23,943 bases of DNA from Bacteroidales bacterium (GCA_004555145.1 SFJB01000010.1:1-23943); one strand, 5' to 3'. Shown: positions 6,913-16,910, counted from the stretch's first letter. Translations and numbers: made by a program. The notes: generated from the letters alone by a model not told the origin.

Positions 6913-8343
6913 CTATCTGTTTGCCCTCTCTTCGATGGCTTTGTTGATTTGATCCATCTTTTCGTCGCTGAGTTCATACTTGCTTATGATGAAGATTGCA
7001 AGAAGAAGCAGCACAGCCGGGATTACGCATACGAGCCAGAGTATTCCCTGCTGCGCGAGCGGAGTCTGCTCAACACTGGATGCATTGTATCCTACCCAGG
7101 CAAGCACCAGACCCGGAACGACACCGCCTAGCGCCATACCCGCCTTGAAGAAAATGCCGGTCAGGGCATTCACGATGCCGGCGATGCGGCGGCCGGAAGT
7201 ATATTCGCCATATGATACGACTTCGGGGACAAGAGCCCACATATAACCCGTTGCGGTAATGATACCGGTGCTCTTGATGAACTGGGCCACACAGAGAAGC
7301 CAGAACTGGGACTTCAGGGCAGGTATGCTCACGAAAACGTACATAAGCAGCATTCCTACTATGGCTGTACCGAGGAAGAGGTAGAACATCCCCTTCTTGC
7401 CTATCCTTTTCTTGATGGCAGGGACGAGAGGCATGAAGATGAATGCCGGAATGGTTCCGAGCCACATGAACACTGTGGTCATAAAGGCGTTTGCGTGAAT
7501 GGTGCTGGTCATAAAGTATGAGTCCGCAGCATTGCTGACGCTCATCATAGCGAAAGCTGTGATGAAGAAGAATGCCAGCACACGGAGAGGCTTGTTCCTC
7601 ACGAACTCCATCCAGAGGTCGCTTACCTTCACGTTGGCGGATTCCTTCTCGTCCATAACCACCCTCTCCCTGGTCTGGGTGAAGCAGAAGAGGAGCAATA
7701 CCAGACCCGCTATTGCGAAGATGGTCATTGTGATGAACCAGGCGGAAGCGGACTCCGGAGTGTTGTACACCGCCTCCATCTTCCCCGTTTCAGGATTCAT
7801 CACCTTAGGGGCGAAAATGGCAATCACCAGAGGGAGCGACTTCACGGCAAGACCGCCAAGGTTAGCCATAAACATACGGGTGGAAGTCAGTATGGTGATT
7901 TCATCGGTATCGCGGGTGAGCGAAGAATTGAGGGCTCCGTAAGGCACGTTCACGAGAGTGTAGCACATCGACATCGCAACATAGGTAATGTATGCATAGA
8001 CGACGGAGCCGTTGAACCTGCTCCAGAAACAGAGTATCGCCAAGCCCACCAACGGGATACCGCCAAGGATGAGCCAGGAACGGTATTTTCCCCATTTCGG
8101 ATTGCTCTTGTCGACAAGGGTGCCTACTATCGGATCCCAAAGCACGTCCACAAGACGGACTACGAGAAACATCAGCGCAGCTACTGCCGGCTTCAGCCCA
8201 TATACGTTCGTGTAGAAGAATAGCAACCAGATGCTGATGGTCTGGTAAATCAGGTTTTGGGCCATGTCACCGGAACCGAAGCCGATGCGTTGGAGCCAAC
8301 TGAGTTTGTAGAAGCCGTTGGCTTCCGCTTTTACGTTTGCCAT
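6913..8343 (-). CDS. GPH-family (MelB/XynP-type) glycoside:cation symporter, MFS fold
   Basis: 476 residues with about 12 hydrophobic spans. The N-terminal block QRIGFGSGDMAQNLIYQTISIWLLFFYTNVYG and the loop DPIVGTLVDKSNPKWGKYRSW (cation-site Asp and the conserved D-K-x-x-x-K/R-W-G-K-x-R loop) are hallmarks of the glycoside-pentoside-hexuronide symporter family. A second family loop is VPYGALNSSLTRDTDEI. A central cytoplasmic loop (TQTRERVVMDEKESANVKVSD) separates the two six-helix halves. The protein imports oligosaccharides with Na+ or H+ across the inner membrane. It is the first gene of a two-gene operon with GH43, so its cargo is probably a xylo- or arabino-oligosaccharide. No SusC/SusD pair is visible in the window, so outer-membrane uptake must be encoded elsewhere. 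Confidence 0.92.
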   Translation of the reverse strand: MANVKAEANGFYKLSWLQRIGFGSGDMAQNLIYQTISIWLLFFYTNVYGLKPAVAALMFLVVRLVDVLWDPIVGTLVDKSNPKWGKYRSWLILGGIPLVGLAILCFWSRFNGSVVYAYITYVAMSMCYTLVNVPYGALNSSLTRDTDEITILTSTRMFMANLGGLAVKSLPLVIAIFAPKVMNPETGKMEAVYNTPESASAWFITMTIFAIAGLVLLLFCFTQTRERVVMDEKESANVKVSDLWMEFVRNKPLRVLAFFFITAFAMMSVSNAADSYFMTSTIHANAFMTTVFMWLGTIPAFIFMPLVPAIKKRIGKKGMFYLFLGTAIVGMLLMYVFVSIPALKSQFWLLCVAQFIKSTGIITATGYMWALVPEVVSYGEYTSGRRIAGIVNALTGIFFKAGMALGGVVPGLVLAWVGYNASSVEQTPLAQQGILWLVCVIPAVLLLLAIFIISKYELSDEKMDQINKAIEERANR

Positions 8344-8380
8344 ATGTCAGAATTATTTTGATTATCAGTTATGGTTCTCA

Positions 8381-8388
8381 CAAATATA
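8381..8388 (-). promoter_or_regulatory. -7 promoter box for the symporter/GH43 operon
   Basis: Complement of CAAATATA reads TATATTTG, a full match to the Bacteroidota -7 TAnnTTTG, 37 bases upstream of the symporter ATG. No good TTTG -33 sits at 19-21 bases; the nearest TTGA is at 23. Such weak -33 promoters are often regulator dependent, but that is inference. Confidence 0.5.
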
Positions 8389-8470
8389 GCAATTGAATTC
8401 TCAAGCCCTCTTCAATTTCGTAACAATTACTTTTGAATTTAAATCATAATGTGCTGATCCGTCTGTCCAT

Positions 8471-8485
8471 CTGACATAATGTCAG
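8471..8485. promoter_or_regulatory. Operator-like inverted repeat CTGACAT-a-ATGTCAG
   Basis: Perfect 7-base arms around a single A, lying between the divergent symporter and Ntn-hydrolase genes, 68 bases before the hydrolase ATG. A degenerate -7-like TATCCTTTG follows at 8502-8510. The palindrome occupies the place where a -33 box would be, so a dimeric transcription factor could bind and activate or block here. Confidence 0.5.
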
Positions 8486-8525
8486 CCATAAATTTTTGGA
8501 ATATCCTTTGTAAGCCAATAAGATA

Positions 8526-8543
8526 GGACGGATTAAGCCGTCC
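8526..8543 (+). promoter_or_regulatory. Short 5'-UTR hairpin before the choloylglycine-hydrolase-like gene
   Basis: GGACGG (8526-8531) pairs with CCGTCC (8538-8543) around ATTAAG. It ends 10 bases before the ATG at 8554, where a ribosome binding site would lie, so it may affect initiation or message stability. No Shine-Dalgarno sequence is visible. Confidence 0.4.
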
Positions 8544-8553
8544 ATCCACATAT

Positions 8554-9636
8554 ATGAAAAAAATTTACATAGCCATCCTCGCAATCGCAGCGATTGCAAT
8601 GGCATCCATGCAGAATCTATCTGCCTGCACCGGCATCACTCTCCGCACAAAAGGCGGCGACGTGGTGGCAGCGCGCACAATTGAATGGGCTGCCTCAGAC
8701 ATGAACGCCCTTTATGTTGTGGTGCCTCGCGGACACGTATGGCAGTCTCTCGTACCCGACGGCGCAAACGGAATGCGTTTCACCGCGGAATATGGTTATG
8801 TCGGTCTGGCAGTCGAACAGCCTGAATTCATCACTGAAGGACTCAACGAAGCCGGACTTTCTGCCGGGCTCTTCTATTTTCCTGATTATGGCAAGTACCA
8901 GGATTACGACAGGGCTGAGGCCTACAAAAGCGTTGCAGACCTTCAGCTTGTGTCCTACATCCTGGGCTCCTGCGCCAATGTAGATGACGTAAAAAGGGCA
9001 ATTTGCAACATTCGCGTTCACGCTCTCGACCCGAGGGCTTCCACCGTACACTGGAGGTTCACCGAGCCGAGCGGACGCCAGATAGTCCTGGAAATCATAG
9101 ACGGGAAGTGCGTATTTTACGAGAACGAACTCGGAGTGCTCACCAACTCTCCTTCTCTGGACTGGCACCTGGCCAATCTCAACAACTACGTCAACCTCAA
9201 CCCCGGCAAGGTGGCAAGCAACAGGATAGGCCGAATGGAACTGAGCGCGTTCAGTGGCGGAACCGGTCTGCGCGGACTTCCGGGAGACTTCACCTCACCG
9301 TCCAGATTCGTGCGCGCAGCCTTCTTCCAGAGCAGCGCCCCGGTCAAGGAGAAGGTTGGAGACACTGTTGCCCAGGCCTTCCACATCCTCAACAACTTCG
9401 ACATCCCTGTGGGCAGCCAGTACTCACAGAACGAAACTCCGCCTGACATTCCAAGCGCCACCCAGTTCACGGCAGCTTCCGACCTGAGCGGACTCAAACT
9501 GTATTACAGGACAATGCACAACAGCAGCATACGCTGCATAGACCTTTCCAAAATCAATTTTGCAAAGGCCAGGTTCCTGTCCAGACCACTGGATGGAAAG
9601 ATGCAGGAAAATATCGTTATGGTCAATCCTCAGTAA
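8554..9636 (+). CDS. Choloylglycine hydrolase / penicillin V acylase-family linear-amide C-N hydrolase
   Basis: 360 residues. A signal peptide of 24 residues ends ...QNLSA, and Cys25 follows in CTGITLRTKGGDVVAARTIEW. In this Ntn-hydrolase family the N-terminal Cys exposed by processing is the nucleophile, and Arg41 in ARTIEW is the conserved partner. Other family blocks are FITEGLNEAGLSAGLFYFPD, GVLTNSPSLDWHLANLNNYV and the C-terminal LKLYYRTMHNSSIRCIDLSK. Members cleave amides such as conjugated bile salts, penicillin V or N-acyl amides, so the true substrate is open. Export indicates a periplasmic enzyme. LSAC also fits a lipobox, which would conflict with a free catalytic Cys. Its last 14 bases overlap the end of the convergent PLP-enzyme gene. 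The ATG at 8554 is chosen because it starts the signal peptide. Confidence 0.9.
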   Translation: MKKIYIAILAIAAIAMASMQNLSACTGITLRTKGGDVVAARTIEWAASDMNALYVVVPRGHVWQSLVPDGANGMRFTAEYGYVGLAVEQPEFITEGLNEAGLSAGLFYFPDYGKYQDYDRAEAYKSVADLQLVSYILGSCANVDDVKRAICNIRVHALDPRASTVHWRFTEPSGRQIVLEIIDGKCVFYENELGVLTNSPSLDWHLANLNNYVNLNPGKVASNRIGRMELSAFSGGTGLRGLPGDFTSPSRFVRAAFFQSSAPVKEKVGDTVAQAFHILNNFDIPVGSQYSQNETPPDIPSATQFTAASDLSGLKLYYRTMHNSSIRCIDLSKINFAKARFLSRPLDGKMQENIVMVNPQ

Positions 9637-10801
9637 GCGCCTGTTTGATGTCCTCAAAGAGGTCCTCGGGATCTTCAAGACCTACACTGAGGCGTATCGT
9701 AGTCGGATAGACATCCATAGCAGCCTTCTCTTCGGCATTGAAGTTGACAAAGATGGTGGAATACGGGTGTATCGCCAGGGACTTGTTGTCGAAGAGATTG
9801 GTTGCCCTGAGTATGAGTTTGAGCCTGTTGATAAAATCGTAGCAGGCCTGCTCCGACTCGAGGTCTATGGTAATCATTGCCCCTCCGGTAGGACCGAACT
9901 GCCTTCTTGAAAGATCAAAGTAAGGGTTGTCCTCGAGTGCGATGTAACCCACATTCTTTATCTGGGGCAGGCTTTTGAGCATTCTCGCGAGACGGAGTGA
10001 ATTATCGGACTGCACCTTGTACCTGGCATCCAGGGTCTCAAGGCCAAGCGTCTGCATATAAGCGGCATGAGGAGTCATGTACGCCCCAAGGTTGAAAAGC
10101 AGCTCGTTTTTGATCAGTCTGTCGATCTCAGGGAAGGTGCCATAATCTATGACCAGTCCGCCAAGGGAGGTCGCTCCGCCGGAGATATACTTTGTGGATG
10201 ACACCACCTGCAGGTCCACACCCAACGCCCTGGCATCGAACTCCGTGAAAGGGATGAAGGTGGTATCTGCAATCAGAGGTATACCCTGCTTGTGAGCGAT
10301 GCGCGCAAGTTCCGGAAGATCGGCCACTTCCAGCTGAGGATTGGTGACGATCTCGAGAAAGATGCAGGCGCTGTTCGCATCCACGCTGCGTTCCACCTCT
10401 GCAATGTCAGTGAGGTCTATCACTTTTGCTTCCACTCCGAAACGGGCAAGCGTCCTGGTAATCAGAGCGAAGGTATTTCCAAACATATGTTTGGAGGTAA
10501 CTATGTTCTTGCCCTTGGCTGCCACTGCCATAAAAACGTTGGTGATGGCTGCCATGCCGGAGTTAAAGGCGCTTACGCTGGCAGCTCCAGTCATCTCCTT
10601 CACCTTCCTCTCGTAGAAAGTGACGGTAGGGTTTGTGACACGGCTGTAATCAGGTTCGCCGCTCCGACCGCTGAATGCCTCAACCATAGAGGCGGCATCA
10701 GGGAACTGGTATGCGGCAGTATGGTATACCGGCATCGCAATCGAGCCGTATGCGTCCGGATGCATGAATCCGGTGTGGATTGCCTTTGTCTGCTTCTTCA
10801 T
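9623..10801 (-). CDS. Cys/Met metabolism PLP-dependent enzyme (O-acetylhomoserine sulfhydrylase / methionine gamma-lyase type)
   Basis: 392 residues from the ATG at 10801 (MKKQTKAIHTGF); an in-frame TTG at 10819 would add six residues but overlaps the previous gene. Fold-type I PLP enzyme of the Cys/Met family: MPVYHTAAY, the YSRVTNPTV block (phosphate and substrate contacts), SGMAAITN, the ADTTF stretch whose Asp (residue 179) holds the pyridine nitrogen, and VVSSTKYISGG with Lys204 as the Schiff-base lysine. These enzymes use O-acyl-homoserine plus sulphide, or cleave methionine or homocysteine; sequence alone does not settle which. It is the last gene of the prfB operon, 7 bases after guanine deaminase. 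The usual VDNT is ADTT here. Confidence 0.88.
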   Translation of the reverse strand: MKKQTKAIHTGFMHPDAYGSIAMPVYHTAAYQFPDAASMVEAFSGRSGEPDYSRVTNPTVTFYERKVKEMTGAASVSAFNSGMAAITNVFMAVAAKGKNIVTSKHMFGNTFALITRTLARFGVEAKVIDLTDIAEVERSVDANSACIFLEIVTNPQLEVADLPELARIAHKQGIPLIADTTFIPFTEFDARALGVDLQVVSSTKYISGGATSLGGLVIDYGTFPEIDRLIKNELLFNLGAYMTPHAAYMQTLGLETLDARYKVQSDNSLRLARMLKSLPQIKNVGYIALEDNPYFDLSRRQFGPTGGAMITIDLESEQACYDFINRLKLILRATNLFDNKSLAIHPYSTIFVNFNAEEKAAMDVYPTTIRLSVGLEDPEDLFEDIKQALTED

Positions 10802-10808
10802 ATAACTA

Positions 10809-11282
10809 TCAATACTCAATCTTGTCCGACTTCAGTTTCCATTCCGTGAACGGCTCCAGCCTCTTGATGTCCGAATCCCATTTGAAAGGAATGGTCCTGG
10901 ACTGCATCGGCAGGGCTATCTCCTTGTAAATGAATGAATCGTCAAAGCCGGCATCTGCCGCATCGTTCTGGGTCCCGGCATATACCACCCTGTCCACACG
11001 GGACCAGTATATGGCACCGAGGCACATAGGGCAAGGCTCACAGGAGGTATAGAGCACGCACCCCTTGAGCTCGAAATTGCCGGTCTTAGCACAGGCGGCG
11101 CGAATTGCCTGAACCTCAGCGTGGGCCGTAGGGTCATTGTTGGCGGTAACTCGGTTCACTCCCGTGGCTATCACCTCTCCGTCCTTCACAACTATGGCTC
11201 CGAAAGGTCCTCCTCCGTTTCTGACATTCTCAGTGGCAAGGTCTATTGCCATCTGAATGAATCTTTTATCCTGTTCTGTCAT
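10809..11282 (-). CDS. guaD: Guanine deaminase (CDA-superfamily type)
   Basis: 157 residues. Guanine deaminase converts guanine to xanthine plus ammonia in purine salvage. The zinc site is complete: His54 and the proton-shuttle Glu56 in TAHAEVQAIRAAC, with Cys84 and Cys87 in YTSCEPCPMCLGAIYW. The blocks NDPTAHAEV, SCEPCPMCLGAIYWSR and DAGFDDSFIYKEI are those of the Bacillus-type small guanine deaminase, rather than of tRNA adenosine deaminase TadA. The C-terminal tail after TIPF is also present, as in GuaD. It lies 26 bases after the 5-formyl-THF cyclo-ligase gene and 7 bases before the PLP enzyme. A related nucleoside deaminase specificity is possible but less likely. Confidence 0.88.
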   Translation of the reverse strand: MTEQDKRFIQMAIDLATENVRNGGGPFGAIVVKDGEVIATGVNRVTANNDPTAHAEVQAIRAACAKTGNFELKGCVLYTSCEPCPMCLGAIYWSRVDRVVYAGTQNDAADAGFDDSFIYKEIALPMQSRTIPFKWDSDIKRLEPFTEWKLKSDKIEY

Positions 11283-11308
11283 AATATATCATTGTTTAGT
11301 CATCATTT

Positions 11309-11848
11309 TCAATAGAATAGGTACTTTACAGGCACGTCCCAGTCGTCCAGAGGTATGCTTTCCAGCAGGCGGAAAGGGAAGGCCAACGCTGCCACGGGGC
11401 ACTTGAGCAGAGGCAACAGTCTGTCGTAGAAACCTTTGCCACGGCCCATGCGGTAGAAACCTCCGCTGGGACAAGGGGCAAAGGCAAGGCCGGGAATCAC
11501 GGCGAAGTCAATGCTGCCTGCTTCCACGGCTTCTGCCATATCCGAAGGTTCCAATATGCCTTTGTAGCCTTCCTGGAGGGCATTCCTGTCATAACGGAGC
11601 AGTTCCAGCACATCTCCTTTCACTCTGGGAAGCACTATGGTCTTGGACCCGCTCCATTTCTCCACGAACTCGGCCGTCTCCACTTCTCCCGGAATTGACA
11701 TATAGATCAGAACGCAGCCTGCGGCCCGAAATTCCGGAAGAGCCTCCAGCGCGGAAAGTATGCGCCTGGATTCGGATGCCGCTGCACCAGACTCCAGAAA
11801 GCTGCGCTCCCTCTGCTTGAGTTCGATCCTTATCCCTTTCTTGTCCAT
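11309..11848 (-). CDS. 5-formyltetrahydrofolate cyclo-ligase (5,10-methenyl-THF synthetase)
   Basis: 179 residues, normal for the family. The enzyme uses ATP to turn 5-formyl-THF into 5,10-methenyl-THF, recycling a folate that inhibits one-carbon enzymes. The ATP-phosphate motif is clear at 129-143 (GGFYRMGRGKGFYDR). Also visible are the N-terminal basic helix (RIELKQRERS), the substrate strand YMSIPGEVET (50-58), LPRV (73-76) and DFAVIPGLAF. It lies 16 bases after the AsmA-like gene. There is no functional link with its neighbours beyond a general housekeeping set with prfB, fumarase and guanine deaminase. Confidence 0.92.
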   Translation of the reverse strand: MDKKGIRIELKQRERSFLESGAAASESRRILSALEALPEFRAAGCVLIYMSIPGEVETAEFVEKWSGSKTIVLPRVKGDVLELLRYDRNALQEGYKGILEPSDMAEAVEAGSIDFAVIPGLAFAPCPSGGFYRMGRGKGFYDRLLPLLKCPVAALAFPFRLLESIPLDDWDVPVKYLFY

Positions 11849-11864
11849 ATCAGAGCTTTACCGC

Positions 11865-14800
11865 TTATCGAGCGGCCTTCCTGGCGTCCCTGCGCTTGGC
11901 TCTCTCCATCTTTCTCATCAGGCGCCTGTCGTAAATATCATTTTCATATTGGCTCAGGAGCGAACTCATATCCACGACGGTATCAGCCAGCGCTTCCTCT
12001 ACCTCGCGGTTCAACGCTTCCTGCTGGTCCTCAAGCTCCTGTTCATACACGTAATTGTCTATCATATCTATGTACTCAGCCATCTCAATCGCGCTGAAAT
12101 CCTCTTCCTGCGGGTGCAGAGGATCTATCCTCGCGCTTTCGGAATCGATTCCGGCAAGAGCCTCAGTATTGTGGCGCATCACGTTGTCAACGCCCCTCCT
12201 GAATATGTTGCGTATGGAGGAAGCAAGATTAAGTTGCACTGTATCAAGTTGTTCCGTATATGCAGGCACATTTCCGTCACGGTACTTCGCCCGGCCCAGG
12301 GAGAAATGCCAATTGTCCGTGCTGCCATATACATTCACTCCGAAACGCAGCAGTACCGGTGACTTTATCACGGATGCGTGGTAATACATGCTGTTGTCGA
12401 AACCCTGAGAGCCACGCAGTGCAAGCTTCAGCTTGTCAGTACCGAGTTCGAACGGGAACAACTCCATCCTGCTGTCGTGGATGATGGCATCCGCGTGAAG
12501 ATTGTTGATTGACAGATAGTCCTTGCGCCCGAACAGTAGCCTCGTGGCCAGCGTGCCGAGCTGGCCGGTGTTGTGCACTCTGAGGTCCTCACCGCTCACC
12601 CTGACCACCCCGTCGAGGGTCGGAACAATGACGTTCATATTTGTATCCAGCTGGGAGGTGGCGGACAGCTCCAGCCACAACTTGCCGTCAAATGCCTTGA
12701 GCGCCGGCATCAGCGAATCCACGGCAGGAATAAGACTGATTATGTTGCCGGCCTGCATGCCGGTAAGATTCAGGTTCACGCCGGCGGAGATATCCTTTTT
12801 GGTGCGCGTAGCGTAGAAGGCATCCAGATTGATGTCTCCTATATCGGTAGCGATATCTGTGCTGAGCAGCTGCATAGTCCTGTCCTTTATCTTGATTCCC
12901 GAGCTGAAAGGACCGATTCTCGGCTCCATCAGATCGACGCGCTCAGCGTTCATCTTCAAGGTAAGATTGACATTGCCGGGCACCACGATAAGAGGAATGT
13001 CTTCATAGGCTACCGTGGCGTCAGCCAGAGTGTCCGTAACGAAGCTTTCATCCAGCTCCTGGTCCACGGTAACGTTGCCGGACGCATCGCTTCCTTCTCC
13101 TGCCAGTATCGCGGAAATGATCTCATTCAGATTGATACGCTCCGATTCGGCCATAAGGAAGACATTGAGCATATCCTTGTGCATCAAGGAACTCTTCACT
13201 CCCCTCAAATAGCCGCTCAGATTAATGTCGCTGGTGCCAGACTTCAGACCGAATTGGTCTATGACCACTTCCCTGTCGTCAAAATCGGCGTGCAGGGCGG
13301 TCATTCTGGTGCGCAAAGGCATTGCCGGAGAAGAATAGTAGCCTCCGTCAGCCTTGATATGACCTGAAGCGGACCAGTTCTGCAGCAAGTTGACGAAGGA
13401 TGAGTCCAGGGATATGTCAAGGTCAGCCTCTTCGAAATCCTTTTCCTGCAGGAAGGCGGGAATCTTGAATTCCTTTTTGGGCTGCTCCTTCGGAACCACC
13501 TTCTGTGCTGTGAAGCCGAAATCTCCTCCTCGCAAGCCATAACGTCCACTCCCATACTTGAAGAAGATTCTTTCGCTGCGGCTGCTGAGCCTGAGTTTAG
13601 GCAGCATACGGCCGCCCACCCTGGTCTTGGAGATGTGTCCCTCGTTGCGAATATTACGCACACGGGCAATCAGTTGCACGCCGGAATTGAAGTAAAGACT
13701 GTCAAAATCCACTTTCAGATCAAGGCCGTTACGGTCTGATTGCAAGTCCACTGCGCTTTTGAATACAGCCGCATTCACGCTGTCCCCTACCATAGAGAGA
13801 GCCAGTCTGTCGCTGCGCAGCCTTCCCCTGATATCCGCCTCGTCGAAGCGGTAGCTCGCAAGTTCCGAGAGTCTGGTGCTGGCGCTGAGATCAAGGTCTA
13901 TATCTCCTGACGCGCTTCTGATGCCCAGACTTTCCGGGACGATTTCCATCAGTTTTTCAAGTTCCGCTTTCGCGCAGGCTGACAGGCTGTACAGAGGATC
14001 CTTTCCAAGCAAATCCAGGGCTTCGCCGTCAAGATCCACTTCCACACCTGGCAATCCTGCCCTGAATTCGTGGAATTCAGCGTTCAAAACCCCGTCGGGG
14101 TGCAGGACCGCATCCAAGTCCACAGCCAGTTCGAGAGTCAGATTTTCAGGAATATAAGTAGTGCGAGACTCAGGAATCTGCAGGCAGGCGTTAATCTCGG
14201 GATAGGAATGGTCGGAGTAGCAGCCATCCAGGCTCAGATCAGCAGATATCCGTGCATCGGTGCTGAGTTTCGACAGTGCCGGCATCACCAGCACGGCATA
14301 ATTCAGACGCACCGAATCCAGAGGGCAATCATCGAGCCTCAGACTCGCGTTCACCAGAGTGCTGTCCGGGCAGATGCTCGCCCGGCCCTTGAGCTCCAGG
14401 GGCAGGAAGGCGAGCTCGGCGCGCAAGTCATCAGTAGCCAGATCAATGCACTCACCGGGTTTCTCGGCCTGCAGCTCACCCCGAAGCACAGCAGGAACAT
14501 ACATACGGCCGTATTCCCTCAGAGCAAGGAATATATCCGAAGCGAAATCAATCTTGTAGCTGCTGGCTCCCGACTGCTCTATTTTGAGGCAGTTCCCACA
14601 GTCCAGCGTATCGCAAGCAGTACGTGCGTACAGGCGCAGGGAATCCAGCCCCAAGTTCAAACCCCGGGATTCCAGGGCAGAATCGTGCATCTTCACGCTG
14701 CCCGCAAGTTCGAGGGCATGGAAGGATATTGCAGCAGCGGACGCGGTGGCACGCCGGTCCATGATAAAATGAGGCCGGCCGCTGACGAGCATCTTACCCA

Positions 14801-15287
14801 GACTGAGCGCTAAAGAAGGCTCCGAACTCCCGTCTGAATCCGACTCAGGCATTTTGAGTATGTCAAGATTGCTCGACAGGGAATCATATTGGTGCAGGAA
14901 GGCCCGTGGGCCGTCGATTTCCAGCTGTTTTACGGACACCTTCCCGCCGAGAAGGGGCAGGAGCCTCATCTTCAGACTCAATCTGTCCAGAGCAAGCAGA
15001 GTATCGGCTACGGTGCCGCAGCCTGCAAGGGTGAAATATGAACTGCTGTCCTCAGGAAAACGCCCGTGGGGGTAGGTCAAGCTGAGACTGTCCAGACTGA
15101 GTCTGAGAGCAGGAAGCAGGGATATCCTGAGACGGGAATAGTCAAGCCTGCCGTCCACGTAGCCGGCGGCTAGCTTGTCTATGGCATTTCTCGTCACTTT
15201 GGAGTTAAGGACAATGTGCAGCGCCGCGAACAGCACTGCACAGAATCCCAGAATCGATATCAGGGCTATTTTAAGCCCCTTTTTCAC
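11865..15287 (-). CDS. Large AsmA-like inner-membrane-anchored envelope protein
   Basis: 1140 residues. A short basic N-terminus and one membrane helix (about 7-28, [21 protein letters not shown]) anchor it, with the rest in the periplasm. [45 protein letters not shown] is the usual opening of AsmA/TamB-like proteins, where repeated beta-strands build a long hydrophobic groove. Many LxLDG/LDSLRL-type strands follow. The AsmA C-terminal region is seen at about 880-1040 ([60 protein letters not shown]). A 100-residue tail is acidic, then strongly basic ([20 protein letters not shown]). AsmA-clan proteins are thought to move phospholipid toward the outer membrane; a role here is inferred from that. 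The start overlaps the fumarase stop by 4 bases. Confidence 0.85.
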   Translation of the reverse strand: MKKGLKIALISILGFCAVLFAALHIVLNSKVTRNAIDKLAAGYVDGRLDYSRLRISLLPALRLSLDSLSLTYPHGRFPEDSSSYFTLAGCGTVADTLLALDRLSLKMRLLPLLGGKVSVKQLEIDGPRAFLHQYDSLSSNLDILKMPESDSDGSSEPSLALSLGKMLVSGRPHFIMDRRATASAAAISFHALELAGSVKMHDSALESRGLNLGLDSLRLYARTACDTLDCGNCLKIEQSGASSYKIDFASDIFLALREYGRMYVPAVLRGELQAEKPGECIDLATDDLRAELAFLPLELKGRASICPDSTLVNASLRLDDCPLDSVRLNYAVLVMPALSKLSTDARISADLSLDGCYSDHSYPEINACLQIPESRTTYIPENLTLELAVDLDAVLHPDGVLNAEFHEFRAGLPGVEVDLDGEALDLLGKDPLYSLSACAKAELEKLMEIVPESLGIRSASGDIDLDLSASTRLSELASYRFDEADIRGRLRSDRLALSMVGDSVNAAVFKSAVDLQSDRNGLDLKVDFDSLYFNSGVQLIARVRNIRNEGHISKTRVGGRMLPKLRLSSRSERIFFKYGSGRYGLRGGDFGFTAQKVVPKEQPKKEFKIPAFLQEKDFEEADLDISLDSSFVNLLQNWSASGHIKADGGYYSSPAMPLRTRMTALHADFDDREVVIDQFGLKSGTSDINLSGYLRGVKSSLMHKDMLNVFLMAESERINLNEIISAILAGEGSDASGNVTVDQELDESFVTDTLADATVAYEDIPLIVVPGNVNLTLKMNAERVDLMEPRIGPFSSGIKIKDRTMQLLSTDIATDIGDINLDAFYATRTKKDISAGVNLNLTGMQAGNIISLIPAVDSLMPALKAFDGKLWLELSATSQLDTNMNVIVPTLDGVVRVSGEDLRVHNTGQLGTLATRLLFGRKDYLSINNLHADAIIHDSRMELFPFELGTDKLKLALRGSQGFDNSMYYHASVIKSPVLLRFGVNVYGSTDNWHFSLGRAKYRDGNVPAYTEQLDTVQLNLASSIRNIFRRGVDNVMRHNTEALAGIDSESARIDPLHPQEEDFSAIEMAEYIDMIDNYVYEQELEDQQEALNREVEEALADTVVDMSSLLSQYENDIYDRRLMRKMERAKRRDARKAAR

Positions 15288-16909
15288 AGACCGAGGGTCT
15301 TGAAGAAATCATTGCCCTTGTCGTCCACGAGTATGAAGGCAGGGAAGTTCTCCACGCGGATCTTCCATATAGCCTCCATTCCGAGTTCAGGATATTCCAC
15401 GCACTCGATGGACTTGATGTTGTTCTGGGCAAGTATAGCGGCAGGACCGCCGATGGAGCCGAGGTAGAAACCGCCGTGCTTGTGGCAGGCGTCGGTAACC
15501 GCCTGGCTGCGATTGCCCTTTGCGAGCATCACCATACTGCCTCCATTTGCCTGGAACTCATCCACATAAGGGTCCATACGCCCGGCAGTGGTAGGTCCGA
15601 GGGATCCGCAAGGCATTCCTTCCGGAGTCTTTGCCGGTCCGGCATAGTAAATAGGGTGATCCTTGAAATACTGAGGCATACCCTCGCCGGCGTCCAGACG
15701 GGCCTTGATCTTTGCGTGGGCTATGTCTCGCGCCACGATGATGGTGCCGTCAAGGCTCAGGCGGGTGCTTACCGGATACTGAGAGAGCTGAGCGAGGATT
15801 TCGCTCATCGGACGGTCAAGATTCACTTTCACAGCCTCACCCTCGCCTGCCTTGCGCAGCTGCTCAGGGATGAGTTCGTACGGCTTGTCATCCATCTTCT
15901 CGATCCAGATGCCGTCGGCGTCAATCTTCGCCTTAATGTTGCGGTCCGCGGAGCAGCTCACGCCCAGACCTATCGGGCAGCTGGCGCCGTGGCGAGGCAG
16001 ACGCACCACGCGAATGTCGTGGGCGAAATACTTTCCGCCGAACTGGGCTCCGAGGCCTATCTTGCGGGTCTCTTCGAGGAGCTGTTTCTCGAGTTCCACG
16101 TCACGGAATGCCCTTCCTGTCTCATCTCCGGAAATAGGGAGTCCATCATAGTAATGGGTGGAAGCGAGTTTCACCGTGAGAAGGTTCTTCTCGGCGGAAG
16201 TTCCGCCTATTACGAACGCGATGTGGTATGGAGGGCAGGCTGCAGTGCCGAGAGTCTTCATCTTGGAGACGAGGAAAGGAACCAGGGTACCCGGGTTCTG
16301 TATGCGTGCCTTGGTCTCCTGGTAGAGATAGGTCTTGTTGGCTGAACCGCCTCCCTTGGTCACGCAGAGGAAACGGTACTCGTCGCCTTCACAGGCCTCA
16401 ATGTCAATCTGGGCCGGGAGATTGCACTTCGTGTTGACTTCGTTGTACATATCCAGAGTAGCATTCTGGGAATAGCGCAGATTTTCCTCCGTATAGGTCT
16501 TGAAAACTCCCAGACTCAGGGCTTCCTCATCGCAGAATCCTGTCCACACCTGCTGTCCCTTCTCTCCGTGGATTATGGCAGTGCCGGTGTCCTGGCAGAG
16601 AGGCAGCTTGCCCTTGCAGGCTATCTCGGCGTTGCGCAGGAAGGTCAGGGCTACATACTTGTCATTGTCTGAAGCCTCGGGGTCGCTGAGGATCTTAGCC
16701 ACCTGTTCGTTGTGGGAGCGGCGGAGCATGAAGCTGACGTCACGGAAGGCCGTGTTGGACATCAGGGTAAGAGCCTCTTTGGACACCTTGAGCATTTTGT
16801 GTCCCTCGAACTCTGAACAACTAACATACTTCTCGGATCCGGGGATCTTGTAATATTCAGTCTTGTCTTCACCAAGCTGAAACATTGGAGCATACTTAAA
16901 CTCGGTCAT
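15284..16909 (-). CDS. fumA: Class I fumarate hydratase (Fe-S, FumA/FumB type)
   Basis: 541 residues, matching the single-chain class I fumarases (about 548). It interconverts fumarate and malate in the reductive branch of the TCA cycle, which Bacteroidales use for succinate production. The three cluster cysteines are visible: Cys105 in [10 protein letters not shown], Cys225 in [16 protein letters not shown] and Cys319 in the [18 protein letters not shown] block. The C-terminal domain shows [33 protein letters not shown] and [22 protein letters not shown]. The start is 1 base after the prfB stop and the stop overlaps the AsmA-like start, so it is translated within a tightly packed operon. The [4Fe-4S] cluster makes the enzyme oxygen sensitive, consistent with an anaerobe. 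Confidence 0.95.
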   Translation of the reverse strand: MTEFKYAPMFQLGEDKTEYYKIPGSEKYVSCSEFEGHKMLKVSKEALTLMSNTAFRDVSFMLRRSHNEQVAKILSDPEASDNDKYVALTFLRNAEIACKGKLPLCQDTGTAIIHGEKGQQVWTGFCDEEALSLGVFKTYTEENLRYSQNATLDMYNEVNTKCNLPAQIDIEACEGDEYRFLCVTKGGGSANKTYLYQETKARIQNPGTLVPFLVSKMKTLGTAACPPYHIAFVIGGTSAEKNLLTVKLASTHYYDGLPISGDETGRAFRDVELEKQLLEETRKIGLGAQFGGKYFAHDIRVVRLPRHGASCPIGLGVSCSADRNIKAKIDADGIWIEKMDDKPYELIPEQLRKAGEGEAVKVNLDRPMSEILAQLSQYPVSTRLSLDGTIIVARDIAHAKIKARLDAGEGMPQYFKDHPIYYAGPAKTPEGMPCGSLGPTTAGRMDPYVDEFQANGGSMVMLAKGNRSQAVTDACHKHGGFYLGSIGGPAAILAQNNIKSIECVEYPELGMEAIWKIRVENFPAFILVDDKGNDFFKTLGL

Positions 16910-16910
16910 A

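Noticed and set aside
10801..10819. TTG start at 10819 for the PLP enzyme
   Set aside because: It would overlap the guanine deaminase stop, and the added residues are not family-like; the ATG at 10801 gives the usual MKKQTKAIHTG opening.
12573..13367. A 264-codon plus-strand frame, and others at 14070-14813 and 15476-16345, opposite the AsmA-like and fumarase genes
   Set aside because: Antisense to real genes, with His/Gln/Arg-rich low-quality translations and no promoter or family match.
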